DNA of 64,000 nucleotides from contig OZ025804.1 in the NCBI GenBank assembly GCA_964019425.1, positions 868,001-932,000 of the forward strand, given 5' to 3'. Shown here piece by piece: positions 61,546 through 64,000 of the stretch. The notes under the pieces were generated by a model. It did no database searches, was not told the DNA's origin, and saw only the letters and a list, made by a program, of their open reading frames with translations. Source of the DNA: Flectonema sp. DT1601 (lineage: Eukaryota; Euglenozoa; Diplonemea; Diplonemida; Diplonemidae). The first letter of the stretch is position 1. Every line of letters starts with the position of its first letter. The position numbers and the translations under genes are program-made.

Positions 61546-63083
61546 TTAAACTAATTTTCCTGTAGACAGAGCGAAAGAAAGGGTTAAGCCACAAGTACTA
61601 ACAGAGCAAGATTTCCATACATTCACAACGGGGCGCCGCCCGATCGCGGGACATGCGCCGTCACGCGCCACATCACGAGTAAAGAAAGCCCTGACCGCCA
61701 GTGTGACCTCCCTGTGCTTGCGAGTTCTAATTTTCGTAGGGTCTGCCCTCGAAGGCAAGTCCGCCGGGTTCAGCTGCGATCGCACTTAGCGCCGCTTGAT
61801 CTTCGACGAGACCTTCATGATTGAAATCCACCCAAGAAGGTCCACGTGTTACTTGCTGGCTTCCACGTCAGAATTCCTCACCCGCGCCGCCTGTGTATCG
61901 AATGTTGTCTATGAAGACATCAATCTGCACCCTGGTCTTACGTAACCTGTCTCCATCTTTGCAGTTTGTGGTAATCCTGCCAAATCCATCACCGGCACAC
62001 CACACACATGTAACGGCCTCCACCGGCGTGCCAACCCTCACAGCAGCTTAGTCGCCTTCCAAGCCCCCATGGCCAGGGAAGAGGTTGCCATGGTTTCGAA
62101 CATGTGGGCTTCCGAAACGTCACAGGCATATCCACTCCCTGAAGCATGGCAACTCCCATCCGTTTGGGCAAGTTTGTTTTGACCAGCCCTGCCCCTGGAA
62201 CGGCCTCCTGTCCCGTGGTTGCTTCGAGGCTCGTTGTCCCTCCCCAACCCCGTCCATGACCAACCTGGTCGGGCATTGCCAGCTGACTGTAGCCCCGGCC
62301 CCGGCCGTTTTTTTTCACTGCCGACGCAGCCACCACCTTGCCTCCCATGAACGGCACTTCCGGTTTGTGTGCTTCTCCGCTGCCTTCCTTGCCTCGGGTG
62401 TGGGAGACCTCCAAGAGCTTGCTTTCGTAGCCTCGCTGTTCTCGTGGCACCGATAATACCTAAGCATCTTGAGTATCTCGAGGGAACCCCGGTCCACTTG
62501 TCACCGCGAGCACCGCCAGCCTCCTCGCATTCTCCCGTCCACTTCCCGTTTCCGGAGAACCCCCTCGATTGCTCATTGCAACGCCTCATAATCCTGCGCA
62601 GCAAATCCAGCCCACATCTGGTGATTTGGTTCCCAGCCGCCTGAGTTGAATTTAGGTTGGGTTCGCACAACATATCAAAAAAAGAAAATGAATGGGAGGG
62701 GACAGCAGGAAAGAAAAAGAAGGGAAAAAAACCGAATGGAAAATAATATCTAAATAAAAGTCTGTATAAGGAGAATTTTTATCTTTGCTGCCTGCTTGCA
62801 TCTAACTGTTAGAATAGCCACGCTCTCGGATGACTAATTTTAATTAAGTGATTGCTCAACAAGCCCTCTTCTGTTTGGATTGTTTTTCAACAAGAAATTT
62901 CCAAGAAAATCAACTGGGTTTTCAGGCCTCTCTTGTTAAGGCTGCAAGTCCTTGTAATACCAGAAATTGTTGGCTGGTTCCTTCTTCTTCTTGGCACCCA
63001 ACATCACCGACAAATTCGACAGTATGTCAGTCAATTCCCCTACCCCGTTGCCCGCAAAGGTAGGCGGCGACGCCGATGTTTGT

Positions 63084-63228
63084 AATTGCTGTTGCTGTTG
63101 CTGTTGTTGCTGTTGCTGTTGTTGCTGTTGCTGTTGCAGTAGCTGATGTTGCTGCTGTTGCATTTGTTGCTGTTGCTGTTGCTGTTGTTGCTGATCTTGT
63201 TGTTGTTGCAGATGTTGTTGCTGTTGCC
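63084..63228. repeat. CAG/CAA (polyglutamine-type) trinucleotide repeat
   Basis: On the minus strand this reads as an interrupted CAG/CAA array, encoding a long glutamine stretch if translated; smaller Gln clusters continue to about 63500. The mixture of CAG and CAA argues for some selection or age rather than a fresh slippage expansion. Confidence 0.85.
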
Positions 63229-63670
63229 GTCTCAAATCCGCAAGCTCTTCGCTTGCAGTTGTTGCTGTTGCATTTGGGCTTTCATTAAGTCTCGAAGCTC
63301 CGCCATACCAGACAATTCTTGTCCCTGTCGTTGCTGTTGCCCCAACTGTTCCTTTACAACTCCTTCCGGGTCTGTGTACTCCGCATTGTTCCGCCCGTTG
63401 CGACGCGATTTGTGCCCGGAGGTCCGCAACTTCCTTGTTGGTGTTGGTGTTGCACCTGCTGGCGTTGCTCCTGCACCTTCTGTTGTTGTTGCTGTTCTTG
63501 CAGCTTTTCTTGTTGTGTCCGTACCTCCGCTTCCACTGCGCCTTGGCGTTGTGCTACTTGCCCCAGTGCCTGCCCCGTCACAGCCTGCACCCCGGCTAAC
63601 CGTTGGTCCGTCCCAAACAGACCACCCATCCCCTGCTCTGTGTTCTCGTGCCTCGCCGCCAACCCACGCA

Positions 63671-63705
63671 GCCGAGGAGGCCAGCACTTCGCTGGCCTCC
63701 TCGGT
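63671..63705. other. Strong GC-rich hairpin
   Basis: Two 15-base arms (63671-63685 and 63691-63705) are complementary at 14 Watson-Crick positions plus one wobble, with a 5-base loop (ACTTC). It lies inside the open minus-strand frame (encoding TEEASEVLASSAA), so it could be an RNA structure within that transcript or a chance of sequence duplication and inversion. Confidence 0.7.
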
Positions 63706-64000
63706 ACTAACATAGTCCGTCATGACTACGTCAACTGCGGCGGCGGGTGGGAAAACTGCCCCTTCTCGCACTACCAACTGACCGCGCGAATCAGACATCC
63801 CCACTAGGTATCCACAAAATACCTCTGGCTTTTTCTCGGCCACCGTCAAGAGCACAAACACCCCACGTGCCGATGCCCTGCTCACTACCTCCTTCGTCTT
63901 CAAAAGACGTGCCAACAGCACGTCGTTCATCCACCTCTCGGCGGAGTCGTCGCTACCCTCGTCGGTACCCACCAAAACGCCCCTTCGGCGGTTGCCATCC

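Larger units (their letters stand above)
61546..64000 (-). mobile_element. Retroelement-like relic, broken, cut by the window edge
   Basis: This block is much richer in G+C than the rest and has its coding signal on the minus strand, opposite to every host gene. Read leftward from the window end, it has a long Gln-, Thr- and Gly-rich open region that could correspond to a gag-like protein (from beyond 64000 to about 62936), a Gly/Arg-rich region (about 62673-61989), and a short segment containing LNPADLPSR (about 61785-61740), a motif seen in the RNase H-to-integrase part of several LTR-type retroelements. No full reverse transcriptase, integrase or LTR pair was recognised. It looks broken at several places and is presumably a fossil; family and age cannot be fixed. 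It could alternatively be host coding exons of unusual composition. Confidence 0.35.

Overview
The window is nuclear DNA from a single-celled eukaryote (protist) that I cannot place further. The signs are short GT-AG introns, typical eukaryotic genes (proteasome alpha subunit, MAP kinase, centrin, PI-PLC, VPS13), standard stop codons (TAA, TAG and TGA are all used), and AT-rich intergenic DNA full of poly(A)/poly(T) runs. A centrin suggests centrioles or flagella. A complete spliced structure could be worked out by phase-checking for most genes; none was tested against RNA.

Layout, left to right: a 131-bp tandem repeat (1-216); an unknown protein with a ubiquitin-like N-terminus (636-1667); a three-exon unknown protein, probably mitochondrial (1846-3113); a secreted papain-family protease with repeated Cys-rich domains (3384-5756); a TEY-type MAP kinase (6433-8638); two tandem kynurenine/aminoadipate-type aminotransferases sharing a nearly identical 380-bp block (10154-13747); a giant VPS13-type lipid-transfer protein of about 9,312 residues occupying 30 kb (14570-44589), with an internally deleted piggyBac element inside one of its introns (26044-27774); an unknown acidic protein (45591-46451); a divergent centrin (46961-47482); a HIT-family hydrolase (47863-48303); proteasome subunit alpha-2 (48552-49403); a possible small spliced gene (49780-50059); valyl-tRNA synthetase (50304-53607); a delta-type phosphoinositide phospholipase C (54581-57559); and TMEM18 (59228-59812). 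From about 61.5 kb to the end the DNA becomes GC-rich, and the only coding signal is on the minus strand: probably a decayed retroelement-like block with CAG/CAA repeats, cut by the window edge.

Two genome-wide patterns stand out. First, every host gene lies on the plus strand over nearly 60 kb, and many start codons are preceded within about 0-31 nt by a T- or pyrimidine-rich run ending in AG. Second, internal introns (mostly 66-89 nt) end in an A/C-rich (C/A)ACAG, usually without a pyrimidine tract. Together these suggest two classes of 3' splice site and possibly spliced-leader trans-splicing of a directional gene cluster; this is inference.

The genes are mostly unrelated housekeeping functions and do not form an obvious pathway. 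The VPS13-like protein is the most unusual single product: about twice the usual maximum family length, carrying embedded small beta-rich modules and a Cys cluster, and ending in a CaaX-like prenylation motif.
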